A stretch of 64,000 nt of DNA from Brachionus plicatilis (taxonomy: Eukaryota; Rotifera; Eurotatoria; Ploima; Brachionidae). The DNA lies in assembly GCA_010279815.1 (NCBI GenBank), contig QEOQ01000206.1:261328-325327 (forward strand). The letters run 5' to 3'. Made by a program: the position numbers and the translations under genes. Positions 35,926 to 47,600 of the stretch are shown here, one piece after another; position 1 is the first letter of the stretch; every line of letters starts with the position of its first letter. The notes beneath the pieces were generated by a model. That model was not told the DNA's origin. It was given only the letters and a program-made list of their open reading frames with translations, and did no database searches.

Positions 35926-38900
35926 ATGAGTAATTTTAAGCCTTCAAATCCGATAATTGACGAGTCCGAGGCTGTTAAGTTTTCGATAGGCGAAAATGAG
36001 CCGGACGAAGAGCACAAACCTCATCATCTATTTTGCGAGATGGATGAATTGCAAGAAAACTTGGAATGGCGTGAGGCGGCCAGATGGCTCAAATTTGAAG
36101 AGGAAGTCGAAAATGGAGGTCGCTGGTCCAAACCCCATGTAGCCACCCTATCACTTCATTCTTTATTTGAGCTCAGAAGCTGTTTGCTCAATGGCGCAAT
36201 TTTACTTGATTTTCCCGGTGAAGATCTTCCCACTATTATTGGTAAATACAAAGAATCCATTTTTTTTATTTAAAAAAAACCAATTTTGTTACTTGTAAAT
36301 AAAACAATTTTGTATAATTTTTTTTATAGATGGAATGATAGATTATGTTGTCAAGAATAGGTTTTTGAGCGAGGAGCACAAGGAATCAGTGCGAAACGCT
36401 TTGCTGCTAAAGCACGTCCATCAACATGAGAAAGAATTTCAAAGACAGATAAATACTGGAGAAAAAAAGTCCTTTCCGCTGATAAAATCATTGGCCGACA
36501 TGGGAAAAAAAGCTTCTCACATTGACTTGGGTAGTTTGCCGCAAAATCCGTCATCAGCATATTTGGCGTCTAATGCAAGCTCGGCAAATCTGAAACAATC
36601 ACCAACACAGCCCATATTCGAGCTAGGCGGCTCTTCGGCGCGCATTACCAAAATTGACTCCAAGGCTAAAGTAAATTTTGAATTTAAATTCCGGCTAGGG
36701 CATTTAGGCATCGTTGACAATTTTCAACTTTATCTCTAAACACAGATAACTCTTTTCTGTTGTAAAATTGAAAGGATTTTTTGACACAAATTGGTTCAAA
36801 TGTATCCATTGGGTCTAATGTCAGCACTTATAAGGTACCAAGTTCAGTTTAGGATTTTTTTAATTGAAATAAAACTCTCTGTCCGGCATGAAACCATCTT
36901 TGAGTGTGACTCGTCCTTTATGTACCAATTGCATGATTATCCAAAAATTATACAACAGAAATGCCAGTGGCATGTGCTTGTTGGTCATGAGAAAATGACT
37001 TAAGCTTACTAAATGTTTTTATTGAAGATAAACCAGCATTTTATGAGGAAAATACCGTTTGGTGCCGAGGCCTCGAACGTGTTGGTAGGGGAAGTGGAAT
37101 TTTTAGACTATCAATTTACTGCTTTTGTTCGCTTGTCTAAAGCGGTCATACTTGGTGATTTTACTGAGGTGCCGGTGCCTACTCGATTCTTGTTCATTAT
37201 ACTTGGGCCTAAAGGCAATTTGCAACGCTATCATGAAATTGGACGTTCAATAGCCACGATCATGAGTGATGAAGTAAATAAAAAATTTTAAATAAACAAA
37301 ATTTTAAGTAAAGACATTTTGAATAAAAAAATTTAAAACATTATTTTTTCGTTTAGATATTTCACGATGTGGCTTATAAGGCTAAAAATAAACACGATAT
37401 TTTGAGTGCGTTTGATGTGTTTTTGGACCAAGTGACCGTGCTACCTCCGGGTGAGTGGGATCCCAAAATTCGTTTGGACCCTCCGAACAAACTTCCATTA
37501 AAAGTAAACTATTTAGCAGGGCAAAATTGGTTTTCATAAAATTTTATTAAATTTTTTTAGCAAGAGAGGCTTGAGAAATTGGCCGAAGTGACCAAAATAA
37601 ATGGATCAGCCACAAATGGTTTTAAAAAGCATGAAGAAGAAATACAGCCTCATGACATGGGTCCTGGTCTAGAATTTACAGGCAGATTTTGTGGAGGCTT
37701 GATTGATGACATTAAGAGAAAAGTGCCGTGGTTTTGGAGCGATTTTACTGACGGATTAAATTTTCAGTGTTTATCTTCAATCATGTTCATGTATTTTGCT
37801 TGTCTGGCACCTATTATTACTTTTGGAGGTCTGCTTGGTGCTGCCACTGATCAAAATATGGTAAACTTGAATCAAAATGTCCAATCTAAAAAATAAAATT
37901 CATTAATTTAAGTCTGCTATTGAAAGTCTTCTATCTGGCGCAATTTGTGGTATTCTTTACAGTTTATTTGCTGGTCAACCAATGACCATACTTGGTAGCA
38001 CTGGACCTGTTCTTGTATTCGAGACAATTTTAAACCAATTTTCCAAGTAATTATTTTGAATAAAAAGTTTCAAAATTTTTATCCATCTCCTTAAGACTTA
38101 AGACAGTGTAGAGCTATTTTAAGTCACATTGATTTGATTTATAAATAGAAATAAAAAAAAAATTATATTAATTTAATTTTAAAATCTTTTTTTAATTATT
38201 TAATTTTGAAAAATACTAAGTTTCTTATTTAAGAGACTACGGAATTGATTATATAGGCTTTAGAGCTTGGGTTGGCCTTTGGACATGCGTAATTTTGACC
38301 ATTATAGTTGTGACAGATTGTAGTGCTTTGGTCAAATATATCACAAGATTTACTGGTAATTAGAAAAAAAAAGAAATTTTTTTCTGAGCATTTATTTGAA
38401 TTTATTGTAAATTAGAGGAAAGCTTTGCAACTCTGATAGCAATAATTTTTATTAAAGAATCAGTAGCCAAATTGTTTGGTATTCGGGAATCATACCAATT
38501 TTCGAACAATCCAAATGTTTATTTCGAGGAAATTTTGCAAAATAACACTTGTGGTCGATGCATCAATTTGCTCAATCAATCAATTGGAGAGGGTTTGGAA
38601 ATTTTTACCAAAGAACAGTGCGAAAATTTAGGCCCTAACTATGAATATCACAGAGATTGCTCATATTCTCCCGATGTCTTCTTTGTTTCCGTTTGTCTTT
38701 ACCTTTTTACATTTATTCTTGCCATGGGACTAAGAGCATTCAGAACAAGTCCGTTCTTTCCCTCATTTATAAGGTCGAAAGTAGCCGACTTCGGTGTTGT
38801 AATCACAATAGTTGTGGCTGTTCTTTTTGACATGTACTTGGGTTTTGACACCCCCAAACTTATGGTTCCATTAAAATTTCAAGTAATTAAATTTATTAGA

Positions 38901-40372
38901 ATTTATTTTTTGAATTAATCAATTATTTAGACAACGATTCCATCTCGCGGTTGGTTTATTAATCCCATTGAGAGAAATAAAGATAAATTATGGCTGTCTA
39001 TTGCAGCCGTAATACCGGCACTTTTAGCAACCATTCTAATATTCATGGACCAGCACATTACCGCCGTTATTGTCAACAGAAAAGAAAATAAGCTAAAGGT
39101 AGTGCAAAAAAATCAAATTTTCAATTTTAATTATTTTTTTTTCAGAAAGGATCTGGTTATCATTTAGATTTGCTGATAGTTGGTATCGCGATAGGAATCA
39201 ATTCATTACTTGGGTAATTATGAAAGCTGAATATTGAAGGTTAAATTTTAATCAGTTTTTTGCTTTAGAATACCTTGGTTTGTGGCTGCGACTGTTTTAT
39301 CCATTAACCATGTCCTCAGTTTAAAAAAAGAATCTGAAGCTAGTGCACCTGGTGAAAAGCCAAAGTAATTTTTTTATTTTGTCAATAGATTAAAATAATA
39401 ACTAGAAAATTTTAATTTTTAGATTTCTTGGTGTTAACGAGCAACGCTTGACAGGGACAGTGGTTTTTATGCTAATTGGTTCATCTGTCTTTCTTTCTAC
39501 CATATTGAGAGTAGAGCTTTTTTTTTTAAATATTTTTACGAATTTATTTTCTAAATTTGACTCATAGAAAATTCCAATGCCGGTCTTATACGGGATATTT
39601 TTGTACATGGGTATCTCATCACTTAATGGAATACAATTGATGCAACGGGTTTTTATTTTCTTTATGCCCGAAAAACATCAGCCTGATTTGATATATTTGA
39701 GACATGTTCGAACTTGGAGAGTTCATTTTTTCACTCTTTTCCAGATCGGATGCTTAGTATTGCTCTTCGTTATTAAAATGAATAAAAAGATTAGCATTCT
39801 GTTTCCAGTTATGGTAGGGTTTTAAAAATAAAAAAATTTGGACTTTGTTAAGCTTTTTGACTAGGTACTTGGCCTAGTGGGGATCAGAAAAATTATGGAC
39901 TATATATTTACTCAAAAAGAATTGTCTTATCTGGATGATATAATGCCTGAGCTGACTAAGCGTATTAAAGAAGACGGAAAAGGCAGTGATGATCTTGAAA
40001 GTCAAGGAAGCAAACAAATTGTAAATTTTTTTATTTATAAAATTTTTGAATTTGTATTTAAAAAAAAAAATAAAGTTTAAGCAAGATTCAATTAACATTT
40101 CAACAGAATTGTCAAGAACTCATATTTGGCAAGAGTTGGTTAACAGTGATAAGCAATTAGCTGGTGAACGCGAAACGTTGATTAAAAGAAAAAAGCCAAG
40201 CGTTGATAGAACAAAGCCACTATCTTCTGTCATAGATAAGCATATTAACGAGGAAGCCCATGTTCCTCTAATGGATAAAAATGTCGACAATTCACAAAGT
40301 TCAATACCTACAATAGTAATTGAGCCGTCTAAGAATGTAAATCCTAATAAAAATAATTCGACTAAATTATAG
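35926..40372 (+). CDS. SLC4 bicarbonate transporter, Na+-coupled type, paralogue B
   Basis: Exons: 35926-36241, 36330-36670, 36775-36834, 37028-37273, 37357-37503, 37561-37860, 37913-38046, 38234-38355, 38416-38882, 38931-39098, 39146-39213, 39269-39364, 39423-39510, 39568-39813, 39865-40020, 40082-40372; 1081 aa. It has the same domain order as paralogue A and is closer to the usual family length. The N-terminal domain has [18 protein letters not shown] and [12 protein letters not shown]. The transport domain begins near [12 protein letters not shown] (about residue 416). Loop 3 is longer than in A and keeps four cysteines (NTCGRC...EQCENL...[10 protein letters not shown]). Also present: [37 protein letters not shown] and [11 protein letters not shown]. 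The C-terminal tail ([16 protein letters not shown]) is charged and cytoplasmic. It lies in the same orientation 3.9 kb downstream of A, a tandem duplicate. The start ATG is the first of the exon and gives a plausible acidic N-terminus. Confidence 0.95.
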
Positions 40373-41866
40373 AGGCTTCTTAATTTAAACCAAAAATTTT
40401 TGTTATTTTTAATTGTTTTTTTTTACTGTAGTCCAGCGCAATTTAACTAAGCTAAAGCCCAACAAGCAAAATCAGCAAAATTTTGATTGAATTATTTTAA
40501 CCAAATTATTGCCCGATCATATCAATTATTTTATAATGATTTTATTTAAAACGTTACGCCAATACCTAATTTTTTAATTAATTTTGGTTTTATCTTAAAT
40601 TTTAAAATTTTTTAAATTGGCCCGGAAAATGTCACATTTATTTTAAAAATTTTTATCAATAAAATTTTAAAAAAATCTAACTGCTAAATTTAGAATTTTT
40701 CACACAACTTAAGGTTTTCGTTTGAAATTCAAATTATTATTTTTTTTCAAATAATTAAGTGAATATTTCAGAAGTCTTTACGTAAACTCTTGTAAGATAT
40801 TATATTTGATACAAAAAATACTGGGTGCACAAGAAAAGAGTGTATTTTATCATGGAATTGATGACGGTCTCTAATGCTTCACTAAAATCTAGTAAAAAAG
40901 AATGTATTTTAAAGAACTTGAAAATTATTTCTGCTCATTCTTTTAAATATAAAAGATTTTCACATTCCCTATATTTAGATTTTTTTTCAAATAAATCTGA
41001 CAAAATCAACACAAAATTTATTTAATGCAGTATTTTAAATTAATTATCCAAAGCTTTGCTTTTATTTGGAATACGTCTTCTCTTAGATCTAAAAACATAT
41101 TTTTTCATTTTAAGTGGCAAAAATTGATTACAATTTTGAAATTTACTAAAACAAGTTGAAAAACAATATACTTATAAAAACATGATTCATTATTTATATT
41201 TGCCAAATACTTGCCACTATAATCATTTAATAGGTCTGTTGGTGCAGACATAAGTCAAAGGTGTGAGTCAAGTGTGTGGCGTCCTTTAAGTTGATTAAAC
41301 AAAATTATTTAATAGTTTTGATCTAAATTTAAAATTTCACAACATTTAGTGTGTGATACTCAAGTTGTACACTTAGTGTGTGATTATTGAGACCCTTTTT
41401 TTTTAATTAATCTTAAATAGTGCTCCTGATTATAAGCCGTAGAATCTTAAATAAAAGTTGCTAATATTTTTAAAATTTAAATTGATATAATAAAAAATTT
41501 ATTTAACAAACGTTCTTTTCTTGTGAATTTTAGAAAAATTCGCCATCATTAATTAAGATTAACAGTATTAACAGTGATTAAAAGAGTTTGACGGAAGATA
41601 TTCGACTTTAAACTTAAACGATACAACTGCATAAAATTATATTATACAAAGTATTAAATAATTTTTAGTCAAAAATAAATTATAAAGACCCTATGTACCT
41701 TTGATAATCAATAATTTTTCTGACAAAGTAAAATTATTGCAATATTATATTTGTGGAAAAAAAATTGTGAAAAAAAAAAACTTTTTTAATTTTTTTATTA
41801 AATAAAATACAAATAATTTCTTTTTAAAATTTAATATTAAATTGAGTTTAGAAAATAAAAAAAAAT
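40373..41866. other. Intergenic region between convergent SLC4-B and EFHC2 genes
   Basis: AATAAA at 40658-40663 may serve the SLC4 gene, and its complement at 41794-41799 may serve EFHC2. No genes seen. A repeated AGTGTGTGAT pair occurs at about 41349 and 41374. Confidence 0.45.
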
Positions 41867-44222
41867 CTAATTTGCATTTAGTTCAGAAATAAGAGCTGAG
41901 TAATTAACTCTTAACTGTTGTCTTTCGAGAGTTGAAACTTCGAAAATCTTCGAGTCATCAGCTCTCAAACTATCCAGAGTTTCTTTTGGCGGCACCACTG
42001 GATTTTCTTTCCAATTAAGCGTGGTCATCAAATTTCTCAAGCAAGTATTTCCACTTTCCAGCCGAGTGCTAGACACAAAAAAGTTATTAGAAAAAAATAT
42101 TTAAAATGACCAACAAATCTTACTATTGCAACAGCATGTCTAATAAGTAGTCCGGCAGCGGTATTCTAAAGCCTTTGAGTACCGATCTAGTGTCATTTAG
42201 AGACAAAGATTGCTCTTCTGGATTGAATGAGTCAGCTTCTTGCAATGACTCTCTTAGTCTGCTAAACAATTCAAAATTATTTTTTCTCAAATGTTCCTGA
42301 ACAACAGCTGATATAGACTGAAAATCATATTCTTTCTTAGTCTCAAGGCTAAAGGCCCTAGCCAAAGTAACAATTTCTTGTTCGTTCAACTGATCTCCAA
42401 ACACGTTTTTCAAAGCTGAAAAAAACCCTGTAAATCCAATAACACCAGAATTAAAGTTGTCATTTTTCTTGAAATTAGCTTCCAACTCAGCAACCAATTC
42501 GCTTTTGTTCAACGATCTGAATTTTCTCAGAGCATTGGTCAAATTCGAATACTGGAACATGTTGGGATTTTTTTCCATAAATTTGTAACAATACTCATCG
42601 GCATCATAGAGAACAAAGTGGAAATTGTTCAATTGAAGCACATTGCCAACAAACATGTCCTTGTAGTTGTAGTACTCGGGCAGCTTGGTTGAATAGGGCG
42701 GCTGTCCAGGCTTTTTGACTCTTCCTCTCTCCAAAAATCTGCCACCGCCAATGCCAGAATTTCTAACAGGCGGCTCATGAACCATTACAGAATCATCAGA
42801 CAAAAAATAGGAAATAATAAAGCGCCGGTCCGCTTGGATCGGATCTTTGGTAAGTATTCTGGCCAAAAATCTGAGTGTGTTTGACTCAAGACCATTTCTG
42901 TCGTAGGCCATCCATTTGACAAAGTCTTTTCTGGGCGGTTCAGGAAGCATTTTTTGACATGAGGCCAGCGAGTCTTCTTCAGAGCCGAAACCATTGTAGG
43001 GCGGGTTCATTCTTTCAATTTTTCTCATTGCATTTCCCGAGTCGTACTGCACTGATGCAAAATTATCAATTCCGTATTTATTGCGGTAGAATTCCTTGGT
43101 AAACTCATCGCTGTCAGTGAGCAAAATTTTGCGTCCAAACACATTTACAACTCTTCCGATCATCAGATCACTGTCTTTGTAGTAGCTAATGTTCATGGCT
43201 CCTGTTTTCAGATTGTCCAAAATGTATCTGCCGCCATCAAAAAAATTTCCGATCACGTTCAGCACAGTTCTTGTCGGCTTGTCTCCTGGTTTTCCCATTT
43301 GAACTATTTCCATGGGTAATTTTTGACGGCTCAAAAACGTGGCCGTCGAGTCCCTGCCACTGTTGGGTGGTCTGATTTCTATGATCTCAATTGTGTCATC
43401 AGCCAAGTAGTAGTGCAGTCTGAAGCGTCTTAGTTCGCCAAATTTGGTGTCCCTGTCATCCCAAATGCATGTAAAGCGCAGAACCTGTCTATCGTGGTCC
43501 AAAAACTGCTTGAGAGTGTCAACTCTTTCGTATGGGCGCAGTGGATTCTGAGAGCCATCCTGGACCTCTCGGAGGCCTTTGTACGGATCAGTGGGCGCCT
43601 CGACCGGGTCGGACACTCGGACACCAATTTTGGTCAAAAAGTTTGCCGTAAACGAGTCACAGTTGGTGATTTTGAACTTTTTGCCATAGAATGTCACTTC
43701 TTTCTGAACATTGAAGTCCTCAATTGTGTAAAAGGTATCGTCATATGGAGCCGGCCTTGGTATTCTGTGCCGGTTGATTATGGTGCCTTGGTTGTAGCCG
43801 GCATTTTTGGTTCTCGGCTCAGTCACTTGTATTGTGTCATCCTCTAGATAGAAAAAAATTTTCACATATCTGATGCGAAATTGTTCGCCGTGTCTTTCTA
43901 CCACCGATTCCTGAAAGTAGGCGTCAAAGCACAAAACTTGTTTGTCGAAAGCCACCCAGGCTGGCTTGTCAGAGCCCTCTCCGCGTGGATACACTGAATT
44001 TAGACTTCTCAAATCCTGGCCCCTCAATGGTTCACCACCTACACCAGGCTTCTTTTCGCCGACCATCATGTTAACTCCATTGTATTTGTCGAAATGGTGC
44101 GACAAATGGTGCTTGGTTTGACCAATCTTAGAGTAAAATGTTTAAAGAAAAGCTTGGTTTAATTCTGGTGCTCAAGTTACTTTTCTATCGAAGCTATTTC
44201 CTGGTAGAAACGGCAGAGACAT
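41867..44222 (-). CDS. EFHC2: EF-hand domain-containing protein EFHC2 (three DM10 domains)
   Basis: Exons, 5' to 3' on the minus strand: 44222-44181, 44126-42124, 42068-41867; 748 aa, close to vertebrate EFHC2 (about 749) and longer than EFHC1 (about 640). The N-terminus MSLPFLPGNSFDRK is the conserved family start. The three DM10 domains are centred on AWVAFDKQVLCFDAYF (about 69-165), DTLKQFLDHDRQVLRF (about 215-340) and SNTLRFLARILTKDP (about 425-530). The conserved PPYNGFGSEEDS linker precedes DM10-3. The C-terminal part has a degenerate EF-hand-like region. Family knowledge: EFHC1/2 and the algal homologue Rib72 are microtubule inner proteins of axonemal doublets in motile cilia. Most of the gene sits in one 2-kb exon. 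It is divergent from the kinesin gene across 436 bp. Confidence 0.96.
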
Positions 44223-44658
44223 ATTGACAAAAATGCTAAGATCTTATAATCACAAAAAATAATTTTTGTTTATTAATGATAGTCAAGTTAGCTAAGAATA
44301 TAGTGCGAACACAACAAATCTATGCTTATAAACTTAGAAAATTTATTAAGTTGTCGCCTTGGCAATGCCTTCTCAATTGAAAATTATTAATTTACAGTTT
44401 AAAACATAATTTTACTGATTGCCGAGCTAAATATTCTGATTGCGTCTACATTTCCGTTTTAACTTGTGTTGCTTGGTTATATCATAAAAGATCAACATTT
44501 TCAACTGAAAATGAATTTTTTTTTATTTAAACAATTTAAATTATTAAAAATTTGCTCCTGTCAAAAAATCAATATCTAAAAGCTAATAAAAAATGAAGTC
44601 TTTTTGGAAATTATTTTTATTTTTTCAAACTATTTTAAAATACTCAAAAGCTTTAAAA
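44223..44658. promoter_or_regulatory. Shared bidirectional promoter region, EFHC2 / kinesin-3
   Basis: Only 436 bp separate the two divergent start codons, so both 5' UTRs and core promoters must lie here, unless upstream noncoding exons exist. It contains an X-box-like site and a weaker second one (GTTGCTTGGTTAT at about 44468-44480). No obvious transposon inserted here. Confidence 0.6.
44353..44366 (+). promoter_or_regulatory. Candidate RFX/DAF-19 X-box
   Basis: GTCGCC TT GGCAAT matches the X-box consensus GTNRCC N0-3 RGYAAC at all but the last position. It lies 131 bp from the EFHC2 start codon and about 293 bp from the kinesin start codon. RFX factors are established regulators of ciliary genes, and both neighbours are of ciliary type. 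Confidence 0.5.
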
Positions 44659-47600
44659 ATGACTGAAGAATCGTAATATTTTATTCCAATCACTAAAAGG
44701 AAGTTTGTTAATTATTTTAATTTAGAGTTAAGGTAGCAGTAAGATGCCGACCTTTCAATCAAAGGTAACATAATTTCTAATAGACAAAGTTTTTTTTGTT
44801 AATTTTAAAAAATTAAATTTTCATAGGGAAAAGGATAGAGGAGCTAAATTGGTAATTAAAATGAATGGTCCTGTAACTACAATTGCAAACCCTGACGAGC
44901 CAAGTAGATACCTATTTGAATAGATGCTTTTTACTTAAATTTTTTTTTAGATGAAGCACCAAAATCGGTAAATCAAAATTTTATTTAATGTTATGTGCGC
45001 TTAGACGGTGATTAAACGCTTTTAAAAAAATATACAATTTTTTTAAAGGTTTTAAAATTTTTTTTTTCAAACATCGAAAAATTATTAGGAACAATTATTT
45101 TTTTTGAGATTTAGATTGTTTCAAAAATATCATACATATTTTCGGCATTGTGAATTTTGGAACAAAGAGCAAAAACATAATTTGGAAATTGAAATAATTT
45201 TTTTCGTTTGTGTGGTTCTGAAAAATTTCGCGATTGACATGGAATTTTTTCCCTCTAAATTTAGTCTCTGCGATAACTCTGCAATTTAATTTTATTTAGT
45301 CTAATAATATTTAATAAATATAGTGCTTTGCAGACTTGCAGAGTATTTGCAGAAGTTTAATCTAAAGTTTGTACCAGCTGATAAACTTTTCAGAACGAGT
45401 TGTAGGTCTAGAAAAAAAAAAGTTATTTCAGTTTCCAATTTTTGATTATTGTTTCATTTTTCAAAATTCACAATGTCATCCATATTTCCCAACTTTGTAA
45501 ATTTTTCCCTTTTTCAAATTTATGAGAAATTTTTTGAATTTTAAAAAAAATTCAAAAATCAATTTTCTACAACCTAAAAAAATGAGCATCAAAAAAGCTG
45601 AAATTTATTTTTTGGTGGTTTCAAAATTATAAAAATGCAAAAATTTGCAGAATTGGCTCATTAATTTTCTCAAAAGATTAATTTATAATTATTTATTTTT
45701 ATTTATTCAATTCGACTTAAACACCAAAAGGTGACGCATAAAACAAATAAAAAAATGTTCAAAATTTACATATAGATATAATTTAAATAAACATTTAAGA
45801 GGTTAGACCATCAATACTTGCGAGTGATAAAATTGGGAAAAAATGATTGATTCATATTAGGCCTTGGAAAAAAATGATTAAAAATTATTCTGAGTCACAT
45901 AAAGTCTTTTATTTTTATTATTTTATTTAAAATCAAAAAAATCATCAAATTTATGTGAACTATAAAAATCTAAATTATTTTAAATTTTAATACTCAAGTT
46001 TTCTTTTGATCATTCATATTGGTAATTTTTTAATACAAGCAACTTTATTAAAATTATTTAATAAAATAAATTAAAAGGTCACATGATGGATTTATTGAAA
46101 AGCCTGACGGATTACTGGTTCCTGACTCTCAAAAATCCAATTATGCTTCACAACAAAAAGTATTTGACGATTTGGGCACTGGTGTTCTAAAAAATGCATT
46201 CGAAGGCTTCAATTGCTCGTTATTTGCATATGGTCAAACAGGTTCTGGAAAATCTTATTCCATGGTTGGATATGGCGTGAACAAGTTAGAAAATTTAATA
46301 ATTTTTAAAATAAGTCCAATCTAATCAAAACATTTTAGAGGTATTGTTCCAATTACATGTGAAGCACTCTTTGAAAAAATCTCAAAAAACCAAGAAGTCG
46401 ATTTTTTTGATTATTTTAATAATTTTTTATTTTTTTTAATTAAAGAAATTTGAAGTGACATTTTCAATGCTCGAAATTTACAACGAACAAGTCAATGATT
46501 TGCTAAATAAAAATAATCAAAAAGGTGGTCTCCAAGTGAGACAGCATCCGAGTCAGGGATATTTTTATGCACAAGATTTGAAACGTATACCTGTAGGCAG
46601 CTACAAGGAAATAGAGAGAAGAATTGAAGAAGGAACAGCAAATCGAACAGTAGCATCAACTCATATGAACGCTACAAGCTCTAGAGCGCATACTATTGTT
46701 ACTATAACATTCGATCAAATTTTTGATTCACCTGGTGGTGAAACTAAAAAAAGTAGTGTGATTAACTTGGTTGATTTGGCAGGCTCGGAAAGAGCAGATA
46801 GCACTGGCGCTACCGGCGACAGGCTTAAAGAAGGCGCAAACATAAACAAATCATTATCAGCTCTAGGAAATGTAATATCAGTAAGTATTTTAACTTAATT
46901 TGTTTAAGAATTTTATTTAGTATTTTTTAAATAGGCTTTGGCTGAAATTTCAATGGGTTCAAAAAAGAAAATAGTCGTCCCTTACAGAGACTCAGTTTTG
47001 ACTAAATTGTTACAAAATGCCCTCGGAGGAAACAGGTTTAAATTGACAAATATTTAAAATTTAAAATTAATTCATTTTATTCAAAAGCAAAACAATCATG
47101 ATTGCTGCCCTTTCACCTGCTGATATAAACTACGGAGAAACTTTATCAACTTTGCGATATGCGGACAGGGCCAAAAGGATTAAGACCAAAGCTGTGGTTA
47201 ACGAAAATCCGATCGATAAACTTATAAGACAATTAAAAGTGAAATAATAAATCGATTGTTCTTATTTTTATTTATTTTAAATTTGAAGGAAGAAAATGAA
47301 AAATTAAAAGCTATGATCGAAAGTGGAAAATTATCGCTGAATATTGATCAAAAGTCTGGAACCTCTTACAACAAAGAAGGTAGTTTAATTTTTGTGATTT
47401 TTTTTGAAATGGAATAAAAGCTGTTCCACTGGATTCACCAAAAAATAATTTCATACAAAAATTAATAAGGTTCTAAGCAAAAATTCTTTAATCTAAAAAT
47501 AAAGTTTAGAGAGTTAATTTAATTTAATTTTAAAAAAATTTGTAAAATTATTTTAAATCTAATCGATTCTGCAACACATCATATTTTTTTTAACTTTTTT

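Noticed and set aside
43494..43847. 117-codon plus-strand frame
   Set aside because: Antisense to the EFHC2 main exon, whose minus-strand frame matches the family throughout.
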